64,000 nucleotides of DNA from Bergeyella sp. (GCA_030263285.1 SZYB01000003.1:124001-188000), one strand, 5' to 3'. Counted from the first letter of the stretch, positions 9,173 through 18,241 are shown. Made by a program: numbers and translations. Notes: generated by a model not told the origin, from the letters alone.

Positions 9173-9958
9173 ATGAAAAGAATCATTACACTGGTTTTGT
9201 TCATTGAGTTATTGGGCACTTCTTTTTTCATGGCTCAATTCAGAACTCGGAACAGAATGGATAATCTTGAAGGTTTTGATAAACAACAATACAGTTGGGG
9301 GTTTTATTTGGTTGCGAATCAATTTGATTATAAGATAGTCCTGGATCCCAAATATGGGATGAGTGATGATGGGCTGAATAACCTTATATCGTCAAAACCA
9401 TCCATGAGTTTTGGAGCGGGTCTTATTGGGAAGATGAGACTTAATGACAGTTTTGATCTGAGGTTTGAGCCGGGGTTGCAGTTTGTTCAGAGAGACCTTA
9501 CCTTCAATACCCAGAAGAACTCTCAATATTCAGGAGGTACCCTTCGGAATAAACCGTTTGATCCCTTAATTCTTTCAGATACGGATAAAGTGCGTGTCGT
9601 AAAATCTACTTACATAGATATGCCCTTGCTTTTGGAGTACCATGGAGATCGCTGGTACAACTCCCGACCTTTTTTTGCTGCGGGGGTCAATTATCTGGTC
9701 AATCTCCAAAGTAACCAAACCTCCACGAATGATAATCTACAAAAGATTTTCAGGTCTACCACCCATAATTTTGGGTGGACTGTGGAGATGGGTTTTCAGT
9801 TTTACTTTCATAGGTTTAAGTTTACGCCTGCCGTGAGGGGAACTTTTTTTACGAATAACGAGCTGGTAAAAGATAATCCCAATACGCCTCCTTATTGGGC
9901 TTCCGGTATCTCTTCTGCCCAGTCGAGGGCCTTTATGTTGGTGCTAAAATTTGAGTAA
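9173..9958 (+). CDS. porT: PorT-family outer-membrane beta-barrel protein of the type IX secretion system
   Basis: A 261-residue protein with an N-terminal signal peptide ending near FFMAQF, followed by alternating strands typical of a small outer-membrane barrel (e.g. SFGAGLIGKMRLNDSFDLRFEPGLQF) and a C-terminal strand ending in Phe-Glu (MLVLKFE). PorT is needed for type IX secretion in Porphyromonas and gliding flavobacteria. The assignment rests on the barrel pattern and on position directly after the menaquinone methyltransferase gene. A T9SS cargo protein is encoded at 60.4 kb, so the pathway should be active. A generic porin-family name is the fallback. Confidence 0.8.
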   Translation: MKRIITLVLFIELLGTSFFMAQFRTRNRMDNLEGFDKQQYSWGFYLVANQFDYKIVLDPKYGMSDDGLNNLISSKPSMSFGAGLIGKMRLNDSFDLRFEPGLQFVQRDLTFNTQKNSQYSGGTLRNKPFDPLILSDTDKVRVVKSTYIDMPLLLEYHGDRWYNSRPFFAAGVNYLVNLQSNQTSTNDNLQKIFRSTTHNFGWTVEMGFQFYFHRFKFTPAVRGTFFTNNELVKDNPNTPPYWASGISSAQSRAFMLVLKFE

Positions 9959-10001
9959 TTTATTTGGTTGGAGTCTGTAGTAAAAAGTGTTTGCTTTTTC
10001 T

Positions 10002-10030
10002 TTTGGGTTTGTATTTTTTTTGTATTTTTG
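10002..10030 (+). promoter_or_regulatory. Promoter (-33/-7) for the coiled-coil gene and zapA
   Basis: TTTG at 10002-10005 and TATTTTTG at 10023-10030 are separated by 17 bp, fitting the Bacteroidetes -33 TTTG and -7 TAnnTTTG pair. The first gene starts 24 bp downstream. Confidence 0.55.
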
Positions 10031-10054
10031 CTTTGAGTTAGAATTGATCCTGGC

Positions 10055-10357
10055 ATGCTTAGAGAACTGGAAGATAGCTTTTCGTTGCTGGAAAGGAGGA
10101 TTTTGAGGAAAAAGAAGGAATTTAGGGAGTTGGGAGAAAGTTACAGAGAAGTTTTGCAGGAGTTAGAGCAGGTAAGAGAGAAGTATAGAGAGGAGAGGAA
10201 GAGAAGTCAGGAGTTGGCAGAAGAAAACAGAAGGATAAAGCTCTTGTCGACGTTAGCGGGCAATCTGGAGCATAGTCGTTTGATGAAAAATCATATCAAT
10301 CGGTTGATAAAGGAGGTGGATTTCTGCATTGATCATTTGCGAAACAAAGGTTTGTGA
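10055..10357 (+). CDS. Small coiled-coil protein encoded next to zapA
   Basis: A 100-residue protein made almost wholly of charged heptad-like sequence (residues about 5-70, rich in Glu, Arg, Lys and Leu), predicted to form one long coiled coil, with a short C-terminal tail HIDHLRNKGL-like in NRLIKEVDFCIDHL. It overlaps the zapA start by 4 bp, indicating translational coupling. In other bacteria the coiled-coil partner ZapB bridges ZapA and the division apparatus. A similar role is possible here but is only inferred from position and structure. It has its own upstream promoter element. Confidence 0.75.
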   Translation: MLRELEDSFSLLERRILRKKKEFRELGESYREVLQELEQVREKYREERKRSQELAEENRRIKLLSTLAGNLEHSRLMKNHINRLIKEVDFCIDHLRNKGL

Positions 10358-10641
10358 TGATGGACGTGAGAAGGATCACCATCAACATAGCGGGAAGGAC
10401 CTATCCTCTCAATGTGCCTGCAGCGGAGGAAGAAATCCTCCGAAGGGTAGGGAAGCAGATAGAGAGTATGGTAAGGGATTTTGAAGCGAGTTTTGACGTA
10501 AAAGATAAGCAAGATGCTCTGGCCATGTGTGCACTAAAGTTGGGTGCCGGTGCCGAGATAGCAAGGCTGAATTACGATAAGAATATAAAATCTTCTGTAG
10601 AGCGGGTAAGGGGAATTCTTTCGGTTTCAGAAGATGAATAA
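10354..10641 (+). CDS. zapA: Cell division protein ZapA
   Basis: A 95-residue ZapA-family protein that promotes FtsZ filament bundling at the division ring. The N-terminal part (ITINIAGRTYPLNVPAAEEEILRR) is the typical ZapA beta-hairpin with the family's Y-P-L pattern. The middle includes the common segment DKQDALAMCALKL, and a helix follows for dimerisation. It overlaps the preceding coiled-coil gene by 4 bp. Its stop codon TAA is part of a TAAATTTG promoter element that appears to drive the structured RNA downstream. Confidence 0.88.
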   Translation: MMMDVRRITINIAGRTYPLNVPAAEEEILRRVGKQIESMVRDFEASFDVKDKQDALAMCALKLGAGAEIARLNYDKNIKSSVERVRGILSVSEDE

Positions 10642-10646
10642 ATTTG
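10639..10646 (+). promoter_or_regulatory. -7 promoter element for the candidate 6S RNA
   Basis: TAAATTTG overlaps the zapA stop codon. The predicted transcription start (about 10651-10653) falls just ahead of the first base of the closing helix of the RNA at 10657. This is the placement expected for an independently transcribed RNA. Confidence 0.6.
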
Positions 10647-10652
10647 GTTTCG

Positions 10653-10826
10653 ACTGCCTACAATGGTTCTAACACATTTAAGGTAAACTCAACGTTAAAC
10701 AAATACCGAACGAAAGTTCGCTTGATGGCGTGCCGATATTGTTTCGGATTACAAAAAGTGAAAATCAGTTCAAATCTTGTAAAGATGGGGTTTACTCTCA
10801 ATTTTTGAGCCATTGTAGGTTTTTTT
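10653..10826 (+). ncRNA. ssrS: Candidate 6S RNA (6S-Flavo-like) between zapA and rny
   Basis: A non-coding stretch bounded by a perfect 10-bp helix: CCTACAATGG at 10657-10666 pairs with CCATTGTAGG at 10810-10819, followed at once by a run of seven T. Inside it, GTAAACTC (from about 10682) pairs with GGGTTTAC (near 10788-10796). A terminal hairpin CGAAC-GAAA-GTTCG and a smaller CCGA/TCGG hairpin sit in the middle. This gives the long, interrupted rod typical of 6S RNA, the RNA mimic of open promoter DNA that binds RNA polymerase. The 6S gene lies next to zapA in many proteobacteria, and a 6S-Flavo RNA family is known in Flavobacteria. It has its own -7 element. No covariance search was run. 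Confidence 0.68.
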
Positions 10827-10874
10827 GTGGATATAAAATAAATTAACACTACTTTTCATTACAATAACGTACAT

Positions 10875-12446
10875 ATGACAACTACTGTAATTATTATGTG
10901 CCTTTTGGCTCTTATGGCGGGAGTTGCACTTGGGGTATTCTTTTCGAGGAGTGCTTTAAACTCCAAAGCCCGGTTTATCTTAGAAGATGCGAAAAAAAAC
11001 GCAGAAAATATGATAGAGAAGGCAAAAGTGCAAGCAGAATCTGCTAAAAAAGAAAAACAACTTCAAGCTAAGGAAAGGTTTTTAGAGTTAAAATCTCAGC
11101 ATGATCAGGATATTCAGTCTCGAGAGAAAAAAATACTTGAGATGGAGAAAAGAATAAAAGAAAAAGAACAAAAACTAAATGAAGAGCTTAGTAAATCTGG
11201 TAAGCTGGAGAAAGATCTGGACAAACAAATTGCGGACTATTCAAAGAAAAATGAAATTATAGAAAAGAAAAGAGTTGAGCTGGATGCTATCATAACACAG
11301 AAAGTAGATATACTAGAAAAAATATCCAATTACTCGGCGGCGGAGGCGAGATTAGAACTTATAGAATCCTTAAAAGTGGAGGCGAAAAGCAAGGCTCAGG
11401 CACATATACAGAGTATTATGGAGGAGGCGCAGATGAATGCAAAGAACGAGGCCAGGAAGATTGTCATCCAGACCATACAAAGAATAGGCACAGAGCAGGC
11501 GATAGAAAATTCAGTTTCTGTGTTCAATATAGAATCTGATGAAGTAAAGGGGAGAATCATTGGCAGAGAAGGGAGAAATATAAGGGCAATAGAGGCAGCT
11601 ACCGGAGTGGAAATAATAGTAGATGATACCCCTGAGGCTATTTTACTTTCGTGTTTCGATCCTATAAGGAGAGAAATTGCGCGTTTGGCACTGCATAAGC
11701 TGGTTACAGACGGAAGAATACACCCTGCGAGAATAGAGGAGGTGGTAGATAAAACACGCAAACAGATAGAGGACGAAATTATAGAGGTAGGAAAAAGAAC
11801 TGTGATAGACTTAGGTATACACGGGTTACATCCCGAACTTGTAAAAATAGTGGGGAGGATGAAATTCCGGTCTTCTTACGGTCAAAATCTTTTGCAGCAC
11901 TCCAGGGAGGTGGCTAATATTTCTGCTACTATGGCAGCAGAGTTGGGGCTCAATGTGAAACTGGCAAAAAGGGCAGGTCTTTTGCACGATGTAGGAAAAG
12001 TGCCTGAGCAGGAGTCAGAACTTCCTCATGCACTTTTGGGAATGCAGTGGGCAGAAAAATATGGTGAAAACAAAGAGGTAGTGAACGCAATAGGTGCACA
12101 CCATGACGAGATTGAGATGACTTCTTTACTGTCTCCCATTGTACAGGTTGCAGATGCAATATCGGGAGCGAGACCTGGAGCGAGAAGACAGGTTTTAGAA
12201 TCCTACATACAAAGGCTAAAAGACCTAGAATCGGCAGCGTTGAGTTTTGACGGAGTTTCCAGTGCTTATGCCATACAGGCGGGAAGAGAACTTCGGGTGA
12301 TGGTAGAGAGTGGGAAGGTAAACGATAACGTGGCAGCACAGTTATCTTATGATATTTCAGAAAAAATACAGAATGAACTCACCTATCCTGGGCAAGTAAA
12401 AGTGACGGTAATAAGGGAAACCAGAGCTATAAATATAGCGAGATAG
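10875..12446 (+). CDS. rny: Ribonuclease Y
   Basis: A membrane-anchored endoribonuclease that starts mRNA decay. In order: an N-terminal transmembrane helix (about residues 4-24), a long charged coiled coil (30-180), a KH RNA-binding domain with [15 protein letters not shown], and an HD metal-dependent hydrolase domain whose core is LLHDVGK with upstream His in LLQHSREV and downstream AIGAHHDE. The length (523 residues) is standard. It follows the candidate 6S RNA and its terminator by about 50 bp; TACTTTTC near 10849 could be its own weak -7 element. Confidence 0.96.
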   Translation: MTTTVIIMCLLALMAGVALGVFFSRSALNSKARFILEDAKKNAENMIEKAKVQAESAKKEKQLQAKERFLELKSQHDQDIQSREKKILEMEKRIKEKEQKLNEELSKSGKLEKDLDKQIADYSKKNEIIEKKRVELDAIITQKVDILEKISNYSAAEARLELIESLKVEAKSKAQAHIQSIMEEAQMNAKNEARKIVIQTIQRIGTEQAIENSVSVFNIESDEVKGRIIGREGRNIRAIEAATGVEIIVDDTPEAILLSCFDPIRREIARLALHKLVTDGRIHPARIEEVVDKTRKQIEDEIIEVGKRTVIDLGIHGLHPELVKIVGRMKFRSSYGQNLLQHSREVANISATMAAELGLNVKLAKRAGLLHDVGKVPEQESELPHALLGMQWAEKYGENKEVVNAIGAHHDEIEMTSLLSPIVQVADAISGARPGARRQVLESYIQRLKDLESAALSFDGVSSAYAIQAGRELRVMVESGKVNDNVAAQLSYDISEKIQNELTYPGQVKVTVIRETRAINIAR

Positions 12447-12479
12447 AAAGAAGGTAGGGTTGGTTTATTGAAAAAATTA

Positions 12480-12842
12480 ATGAAAAAGGTTTTTTATTTA
12501 AAAAGCTGTAGCACTAATAAGAGGATCATGTCTGTTTTGGATCTCTCTTCTTGGGAATTAAGAGAAATCAAATCTACTCCCGTCACAATAAAAGAGTTGG
12601 AAGAGATGCATGAGAGAAGTGGTTCATTTCGGGCACTTTTTAGTAGAAAATCTGGTCAGATCAAAATAAGAGGAATAGATTCTTCCTCCTTAGAAGAGAA
12701 AGACTATAGAGCCTTAATACTGGACCATTATAGCTTTCTGAAGCGTCCTGTTTTTCTCACGAAATCCGATATTTTTATAGGATCCGATAAAGACAATCTG
12801 GCAAGGCTTTACGAATACTTTGATAGGAGTCAAAAGGGTTAG
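12480..12842 (+). CDS. ArsC/Spx-family thioredoxin-fold protein
   Basis: A protein of about 120 residues resembling the arsenate reductase (ArsC)/Spx family of glutaredoxin-like proteins. The N-terminal strand and active-site loop read VFYLKSCSTNKRIM, keeping the family's first Cys but with Asn in place of the second Cys of CxxC. Later segments VTIKELEEM and FLKRPVFLTKSDIFIG match the usual family layout. The ATG at 12480 fits the family start better than the TTG at 12468. Whether it reduces arsenate is uncertain, as no ars genes are nearby. Confidence 0.72.
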   Translation: MKKVFYLKSCSTNKRIMSVLDLSSWELREIKSTPVTIKELEEMHERSGSFRALFSRKSGQIKIRGIDSSSLEEKDYRALILDHYSFLKRPVFLTKSDIFIGSDKDNLARLYEYFDRSQKG

Positions 12843-12859
12843 GTAAATTTAAAAATTCT

Positions 12860-13945
12860 CTACACAAAAGGAGTTTTCGTGACTTTTGCGGGGATATTTT
12901 TGTTTCGTATTTGGATAAAAATTTCGCTGCCTGGTTTGGAATGGGCAGTTTTTACATATCCTAACCCCAATCCTGTTTTTTTTATAGGACTCATGGTGCC
13001 AGATGTAACTTTCCCTATTACGTTTTCTCCCTGACCAAGGATAGAGTAGCCTTTTCTAGGGATGGCTGTTTCCTGCATTTCAAAGCCTACAAGCTTCCTC
13101 TGCATTCCTTTTTTCTTTTGTTCGGTTAAGAATTCTTTATCTATAAAACTGGTTTTGTCCAGTTTTGTAATCCATCCCAGTCCAGCTTCCAGAGGAGAGG
13201 TAGTATCGTCTATATCGTTTCCGTAAAGACAAAACCCCTTCTCTAGTCTCAGAGTATCCCTCGCCGCTAGCCCACAAGGGATTATCCCCTCGTTTTTCCC
13301 TGCTTTCAATAAATTATTCCACAGTGTGGTGGCCAATTTGTTTTTACAGTAGATTTCAAATCCCCCACTTCCCGTATATCCGGTATTCGAAATAATAAGG
13401 TCTTCCTCTATCCCTTCTACAGTACCCATAGTAAAATGGTAGTAGGGAATTTTTGATAGATTTACGGAAGTGAGTCCTTGTAGAATTTTCATGGCCAAAG
13501 GTCCCTGTAAGGCTATTAATGAAGTCTCATCCGAGATATTGGTCATTTTTGCCCGGTATTTTTCATTATGTTTTGTAAGGTGCTGCCAGTCTTTTTCTAT
13601 ATTGGAAGCGTTTACAACAATAAAATATTTTTCTTCACTCATCTGATAAACAATGAGATCATCTACGATCCCTCCTCTTCCGTTCGGCATACAGGTATAT
13701 TGTGCTTTTCCGTCCTTTAGCAGATCGAGGTTATTACTCGTTACGTACTGTAGGAGATCCTTGGCTCCTTTTTTTTCTATCACAAACTGTCCCATGTGAG
13801 AGACATCAAAAATTCCTGCTCTTTCTCTTACTGCATAATGCTCTTCTATAACACTGGAATACTGTACGGGCATCTCATATCCTGCAAAGGGAATCATCTT
13901 CGCTCCCAGAGCAATGTGACTGTCAAAAAGCGATGTTTTTTTCAT
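12860..13945 (-). CDS. gcvT: Glycine cleavage system aminomethyltransferase (T protein)
   Basis: A 361-residue T protein that transfers the aminomethyl carbon from lipoylated H protein to tetrahydrofolate. The N-terminus begins with the typical KTSLFDSHIALGAKMIPFAG and has VRERAGIFDVSHMGQ. The folate-site region LRLEKGFCLYGNDID and the C-terminal barrel (about residues 275-361) are present. It is the last of three closely spaced minus-strand genes (dedA, idi, gcvT). The other glycine-cleavage genes are not in this window. Confidence 0.95.
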   Translation of the reverse strand: MKKTSLFDSHIALGAKMIPFAGYEMPVQYSSVIEEHYAVRERAGIFDVSHMGQFVIEKKGAKDLLQYVTSNNLDLLKDGKAQYTCMPNGRGGIVDDLIVYQMSEEKYFIVVNASNIEKDWQHLTKHNEKYRAKMTNISDETSLIALQGPLAMKILQGLTSVNLSKIPYYHFTMGTVEGIEEDLIISNTGYTGSGGFEIYCKNKLATTLWNNLLKAGKNEGIIPCGLAARDTLRLEKGFCLYGNDIDDTTSPLEAGLGWITKLDKTSFIDKEFLTEQKKKGMQRKLVGFEMQETAIPRKGYSILGQGENVIGKVTSGTMSPIKKTGLGLGYVKTAHSKPGSEIFIQIRNKNIPAKVTKTPFV

Positions 13946-13966
13946 AAGAATAAATGAAAGGTATTT

Positions 13967-14476
13967 TTATAAATATTCTTTATATTCTCGAAGAATAATC
14001 TTAAACCATGCGGTAAAATTTTCCGGTTTTTCTCGCATCTCATTACTCAGTGCTTCCACAGAAATATATCTAACTTCCGCTACCTCTCCTGGGTTTAGTA
14101 AAAATCCTCCCTCGTATATCCCTGCGAAAACATAATCCAGCTCGTGCTCCCAGAGTCCTTTTCCCACGTAGGCTTTATAAATGAAATGAAACTTTTCATC
14201 AATGGGAACAGAAACGCCCAGTTCTTCCTTTAATCTTCTTACAGCTCCTTCTTTGTAGGATTCTCCATCTTTTGGGTGAGAACATACCGCATTGGTCCAT
14301 AGAAGAGGGGAGTGATATTTATTTTTTGCTCTTTTTTGTAAAAGAATTTCGCCTCTAGTGTTAAAAATAAAAACCGAAAATGCCCGGTGTAGTATACCAT
14401 TTTTGTGTGCTTTTATTTTTTCCATAAGCCCTTTTTTTTGGTCTTTTTCGTCTACAAGCACTACAAAATCACACAT
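13967..14476 (-). CDS. idi: Isopentenyl-diphosphate delta-isomerase, type 1
   Basis: A Nudix-fold isomerase interconverting isopentenyl and dimethylallyl diphosphate. The catalytic Cys lies in TNAVCSHP, the Nudix-like helix in AVRRLKEELGV, and the catalytic Glu in HELDYVF. The length (169 residues) is normal for bacterial type 1 enzymes. It works downstream of MvaD (encoded at 1.1 kb) in isoprenoid supply for menaquinone and undecaprenyl carriers. It is 21 bp upstream of gcvT and 16 bp downstream of dedA. Confidence 0.94.
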   Translation of the reverse strand: MCDFVVLVDEKDQKKGLMEKIKAHKNGILHRAFSVFIFNTRGEILLQKRAKNKYHSPLLWTNAVCSHPKDGESYKEGAVRRLKEELGVSVPIDEKFHFIYKAYVGKGLWEHELDYVFAGIYEGGFLLNPGEVAEVRYISVEALSNEMREKPENFTAWFKIILREYKEYL

Positions 14477-14492
14477 AAAAAGCTACAGTTTT

Positions 14493-15161
14493 TTATTTTT
14501 TATTTCTTTTTCCAAAGAAAAGTTTTAGGAGAACTGGCAGTGTAGTAACCAACACAATAGCCAGTATAATATATTCTAAATGGGCTTTTAGATTAATACC
14601 AAACTGAGTGAGAAAAAATTTGTCAAGATAGTGCCCGGCATATATTAAAATAAAAGACCAAAGTATTCCCCCTATAATATTATCTCTTAAAAATTTTTTT
14701 TTGTCTATTTTCACAATTCCTGCAACGATGGGGATAAATGTTCTTATAATAGGTAAAAATCTGGCCATAATCACAGCAAGAGAACCGTGTTTTTCAAAGA
14801 AGTCATGCGCCTGATAAAGATATTTTTTTTTGAACCAAAAAGAATCCTCTTTCTTGTACAGAGAATCTCCTGCCCTGTATCCAAAATAATAACCCGTTTC
14901 GTTACCTACGATGGCTGCTAAAGAAATGCACAGTGCTAGGATGCTGGTCTCAATAAAATCATTCTGAAAAATACCAAAAGTTCTGTTTATAATCTCGTGA
15001 GAGTAAATACCGGAGACGAAGAGAAGACTGTCTCCCGGAAGAAAAAAACCGATGAAAAGCCCTGTTTCTGCAAATACGATGAACAAAACCAACCAAAATC
15101 CTCCCAGTTTGATATAGAATTCCGGGTTTAAAAGATCTTTCCAGCTGTCTAAGTGCTCCAT
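14493..15161 (-). CDS. DedA family membrane protein
   Basis: A polytopic inner-membrane protein of about 222 residues. Family marks include the early loop ETGLFIGFFLPGDSLLF (near residues 30-47) and the re-entrant-loop segment MARFLPIIRTFIPIVAGI (about 135-152) with its conserved Arg. DedA proteins are thought to help recycle or flip lipid carriers and to support envelope homeostasis. The start at 15161 (MEHLDSW) is preferred to a longer reading because a -7 element lies just upstream of it. Confidence 0.9.
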   Translation of the reverse strand: MEHLDSWKDLLNPEFYIKLGGFWLVLFIVFAETGLFIGFFLPGDSLLFVSGIYSHEIINRTFGIFQNDFIETSILALCISLAAIVGNETGYYFGYRAGDSLYKKEDSFWFKKKYLYQAHDFFEKHGSLAVIMARFLPIIRTFIPIVAGIVKIDKKKFLRDNIIGGILWSFILIYAGHYLDKFFLTQFGINLKAHLEYIILAIVLVTTLPVLLKLFFGKRNKK

Positions 15162-15180
15162 GATAAACAAAAATTCCCAG

Positions 15181-15212
15181 CAAAAGTACTCCAATTACAA
15201 GAGCAAACCAAA
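15181..15212 (-). promoter_or_regulatory. Promoter (-33/-7) for dedA-idi-gcvT
   Basis: On the minus strand TACTTTTG (15181-15188) is an exact -7 element and TTTG at 15209-15212 lies 20 bp upstream as a -33 element. The start codon at 15161 follows within 20 bp. Confidence 0.6.
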
Positions 15213-15257
15213 ATTATACACGATTTCAGAAATTATATGCTGTGTCTATCTATTGCT

Positions 15258-16370
15258 TTACAGGGAGGGAGAATCTCTGGAGACAGAGCTGCCATCATTC
15301 ATCAAAAAAGCTTTCAGAAAAGGGGTGATATTTCCGTTCATTACTCCGTCTACGTCGGAGGTTTCGTAGGAGGAGCGCACATCTTTGATCAGCTTGTAGG
15401 GGTGCATCACATAATTTCTTATTTGACTTCCCCATTCTATTTTCATTTTGTTTGCCTCTATTTTGCTCCGCGCTTTCATTCTTTCTTCCAGTTCTATTTC
15501 GTAAAGTCGGGATTTCAATAGCTGTATTGCTTTTTCTTTATTTTGGAGTTGAGATCGGGATTCGGAATTTTCTATTGTGATTCCTGTAGGCTCGTGTCTA
15601 AGACGCACGGCGGTTTCTACTTTATTTACGTTTTGTCCACCTGCACCGGAGGATCTCATGGTCTCAAAAGAAATGTCTGCAGGATTTATGATGATTTCTA
15701 TAGAGTCATCTACTAAGGGATAGACATAAACGGACGCAAAACTGGTATGTCGCTTAGCATTGCTGTCAAAAGGCGAAATCCTGACAAGTCTGTGCACGCC
15801 ATTTTCACCTTTTAGGTATCCGAAGGCGTATTCTCCGTCTATTTCCAGGGAAACCGTTTTTACTCCTGCAATATCGCCTTCCTGATAGTTGAGTACCTGT
15901 ACCTTGTAGTTTTGTTTATCTGCCCACATGCTGTACATTCTCATAAGCATAGAGGCCCAGTCACAACTCTCCGTACCTCCTGCTCCGGCAGTGATTTGGA
16001 TGACGGCAGAAAGTTCATCCCCCTCTTGAGAGAGCATGTTCCGGAACTCTATGTTTTCTATTTTTTCTATAAGTGTTTCGTGGGTGTTTTGAAGTTCTTT
16101 TTCGCTATCGGGATCTTCTTTTGAAAATTCCATCAAGACTTGCATGTCCTCAAGAAGAGAAGAAATTTCCCCAAAGCCGTCTATCCATCTTTTTTTTGTT
16201 CTCAATTGCTTCAGAAATGCCTCTGCAGATTTTGAATCCTCCCAAAAGTCGGGAGCGAAAGTCCTTTCCTCATCGTTTATGAGTTCTATTTTTTTTTGAT
16301 CAATTTGCAGATACCGCCTTAGGGCTTCTACACGAGCCTGAAGTTCTTTTATATGATCGTTTGTTATCAC
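15258..16370 (-). CDS. prfB: Peptide chain release factor 2
   Basis: Release factor 2, reading UAA and UGA stops. The anticodon-like SPF tripeptide is visible in [10 protein letters not shown] and the peptidyl-tRNA hydrolysis motif GGQ in [13 protein letters not shown]. The reading frame is continuous from the start: the region that in many bacteria holds an in-frame UGA for programmed frameshifting (after LRRYL) here reads directly into QIDQKK. The factor is therefore not autoregulated that way. The length (370 residues) is standard. Confidence 0.96.
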   Translation of the reverse strand: MITNDHIKELQARVEALRRYLQIDQKKIELINDEERTFAPDFWEDSKSAEAFLKQLRTKKRWIDGFGEISSLLEDMQVLMEFSKEDPDSEKELQNTHETLIEKIENIEFRNMLSQEGDELSAVIQITAGAGGTESCDWASMLMRMYSMWADKQNYKVQVLNYQEGDIAGVKTVSLEIDGEYAFGYLKGENGVHRLVRISPFDSNAKRHTSFASVYVYPLVDDSIEIIINPADISFETMRSSGAGGQNVNKVETAVRLRHEPTGITIENSESRSQLQNKEKAIQLLKSRLYEIELEERMKARSKIEANKMKIEWGSQIRNYVMHPYKLIKDVRSSYETSDVDGVMNGNITPFLKAFLMNDGSSVSRDSPSL

Positions 16371-16493
16371 AAGTGGCTTTTTAGGGCTGAATTTAAAAAA
16401 AAATTAACTTTTTACAGAAATAAATTTTTATTATGTTTACCGGAGGTTTTGAATACAAATTGAACTAGAGGATCTGTTTAAACTGGAGAGTCT

Positions 16494-17351
16494 ATGCTGA
16501 AAGAGAATGCACTGAAGGGAAAATTAGTATTGGTGACTGGAGGCGGAAGTGGTCTGGGGAGGTGTATGACGGAGCATTTTTTGTCGTTGGGAGCAGAGGT
16601 GGTCATAAGCTCAAGGGATAGAGAAAAGCTGGAAAATACCGCAGCAGATCTAGAAGAGGTTGTGGGCAGGAGGCCCGGTGTAGTTTCTTGTGATATAAGA
16701 AGTTGGGAGGAGGTGGAGAATATGAGAAAAGAAATTATGAAAAGGTACGGAAAGATAGATGCATTGGTTAATAATGCTGCGGGTAATTTTGTTTCTCCTA
16801 CTGAAAGGCTGTCTGCCAATGCCTTTGATACAATACTTGATATTGTCTTAAAAGGAACTAAAAATTGTACATTGTCTCTAGGAAAATATTGGATAGATGA
16901 GAGGGTGCCGGGTACGCTGCTCAATATTGTGACCACTTATGCGTGGACGGGTTCTGCCTATGTGGTGCCTTCTGCTTGTGCGAAGGCGGGTGTATTGGCG
17001 ATGACGAGATCTCTGGCGGTAGAGTGGGCAAAATATTCCATACGTTCAAATGCCATAGCGCCTGGGTTGTTTCCTACCAAGGGAGCACAGGAGAGACTGT
17101 TGCCGGGAGACCTAAAAGGTAAGTTCGATTTGACCCAAAAAGTGCCGGTGGGAAGGGTAGGAAACCCGCAGGAGCTCGCCTGCCTTGCTGCCTATCTTTT
17201 GTCGGACTATTCGGCCTTCATTAACGGGGAAGTCGTTACCATAGATGGGGGAGAATGGCTGGGAGGAGCAGGACAATTTAACTTCCTAAGAGATCTGTCT
17301 CCAGAAAATTGGGAGGATATAGAAAAAACGGTAAAAGGTAGAAAGCTATAA
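16494..17351 (+). CDS. SDR family oxidoreductase, 2,4-dienoyl-CoA reductase-like
   Basis: A 285-residue classical-size SDR. The cofactor motif is TGGGSGLG (near residues 15-22) and NNAAGNF marks the central strand. The usual YxxxK Tyr is replaced: the catalytic region reads VPSACAKAGV, which resembles the Ser/Lys arrangement of 2,4-dienoyl-CoA reductases of the DECR type. The C-terminal DGGEWLGGAGQFNFL also fits that group. The likely role is NADPH-dependent reduction of unsaturated acyl-CoA in beta-oxidation. It is a single gene, convergent with tsf. Confidence 0.82.
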   Translation: MLKENALKGKLVLVTGGGSGLGRCMTEHFLSLGAEVVISSRDREKLENTAADLEEVVGRRPGVVSCDIRSWEEVENMRKEIMKRYGKIDALVNNAAGNFVSPTERLSANAFDTILDIVLKGTKNCTLSLGKYWIDERVPGTLLNIVTTYAWTGSAYVVPSACAKAGVLAMTRSLAVEWAKYSIRSNAIAPGLFPTKGAQERLLPGDLKGKFDLTQKVPVGRVGNPQELACLAAYLLSDYSAFINGEVVTIDGGEWLGGAGQFNFLRDLSPENWEDIEKTVKGRKL

Positions 17352-17387
17352 AAAACCAGAGTGTAATTGACTTGCTCTCTGGTTTTT
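17351..17387. terminator. Bidirectional intrinsic terminator between the SDR gene and tsf
   Basis: AAAAACCAGAG (17351-17361) is complementary to CTCTGGTTTTT (17377-17387). The A run on one side and T run on the other allow termination in both directions between the two convergent genes. Confidence 0.75.
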
Positions 17388-17416
17388 GGTATGGTATCTC
17401 TTGCAGAAATATGAGG

Positions 17417-18241
17417 CTACCCTAGGGCTACCCTTATGAATCTTTCTATTTTAAGATCTTTATTTATGCTCTTCACATAATCGGTGACAGACATGTTGCT
17501 GTCCTTTATAAAAGACTGATGCATTAGTGTGTTATCTCTGTAGAATCTTTGCATTTTCCCTTTAAGAATATTTTCTATAATGTTTTCTGGTTTTCCCTCT
17601 TTTAGAAGAACTTCTTTTTCTATTTCAAGTTCTTTATTGATGACTTCCTGAGATACCTTGGTTTCATCTAAAGCAATAGGATTCATAGCGGCGATCTGCA
17701 TAGAGATGGCTTTTGCTACTTCTTCTCCTCCTTCTACTTTTGCAGAAAGAGCAGTAATGGCTGCTATTTTATTTCCAGCATGTATGTAAGAGCCTAGATA
17801 TGGTCCTTGAATGGTCTCAAAAGAACTGATCTCTATTTTCTCCCCTATAATGCCTGTTTGTTCTGTCAGTTTTTCACTTACCGTAATTCCGTGAAAGTCG
17901 GAAGCCAAAAATTCATCCTTTGAGGCGTAGTTAATCGCCTGCTCCGCCAATTCATAGGCGAGTTCTACAAAGCTCTCATTTTTGGCAACAAAGTCGGTTT
18001 CGCAGTTTAAAGAAATAATGGCACCCAAAGTATTGTCCTCATTTAGTCTTGCAATCACGACTCCTTCGGTAGATTCTCTATCGGCTCTATTTGCTGCGAT
18101 TTTCTGTCCTTTTTTTCTTAATATTTCTATGGCTTTCTCAAAGTCTCCCTCAGACTCTACCAATGCTTTTTTGCAATCCATCATACCAGCTCCTGTGATA
18201 TTTCTCAATTTTGCAACGTCTTTGGCTACAGGTGTATACAT
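17417..18241 (-). CDS. tsf: Translation elongation factor Ts
   Basis: The nucleotide exchange factor for EF-Tu. The N-terminal UBA-like domain reads LRNITGAGMMDCKKAL and the key contact motif is TDFVAKNESF (near residues 82-91). The length (274 residues) is normal for Bacteroidetes. In most bacteria tsf directly follows rpsB; here rpsB is absent upstream and is replaced by about 800 bp without a supported gene. A -7 element at 18305-18312 suggests it is transcribed alone. Confidence 0.96.
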   Translation of the reverse strand: MYTPVAKDVAKLRNITGAGMMDCKKALVESEGDFEKAIEILRKKGQKIAANRADRESTEGVVIARLNEDNTLGAIISLNCETDFVAKNESFVELAYELAEQAINYASKDEFLASDFHGITVSEKLTEQTGIIGEKIEISSFETIQGPYLGSYIHAGNKIAAITALSAKVEGGEEVAKAISMQIAAMNPIALDETKVSQEVINKELEIEKEVLLKEGKPENIIENILKGKMQRFYRDNTLMHQSFIKDSNMSVTDYVKSINKDLKIERFIRVALG

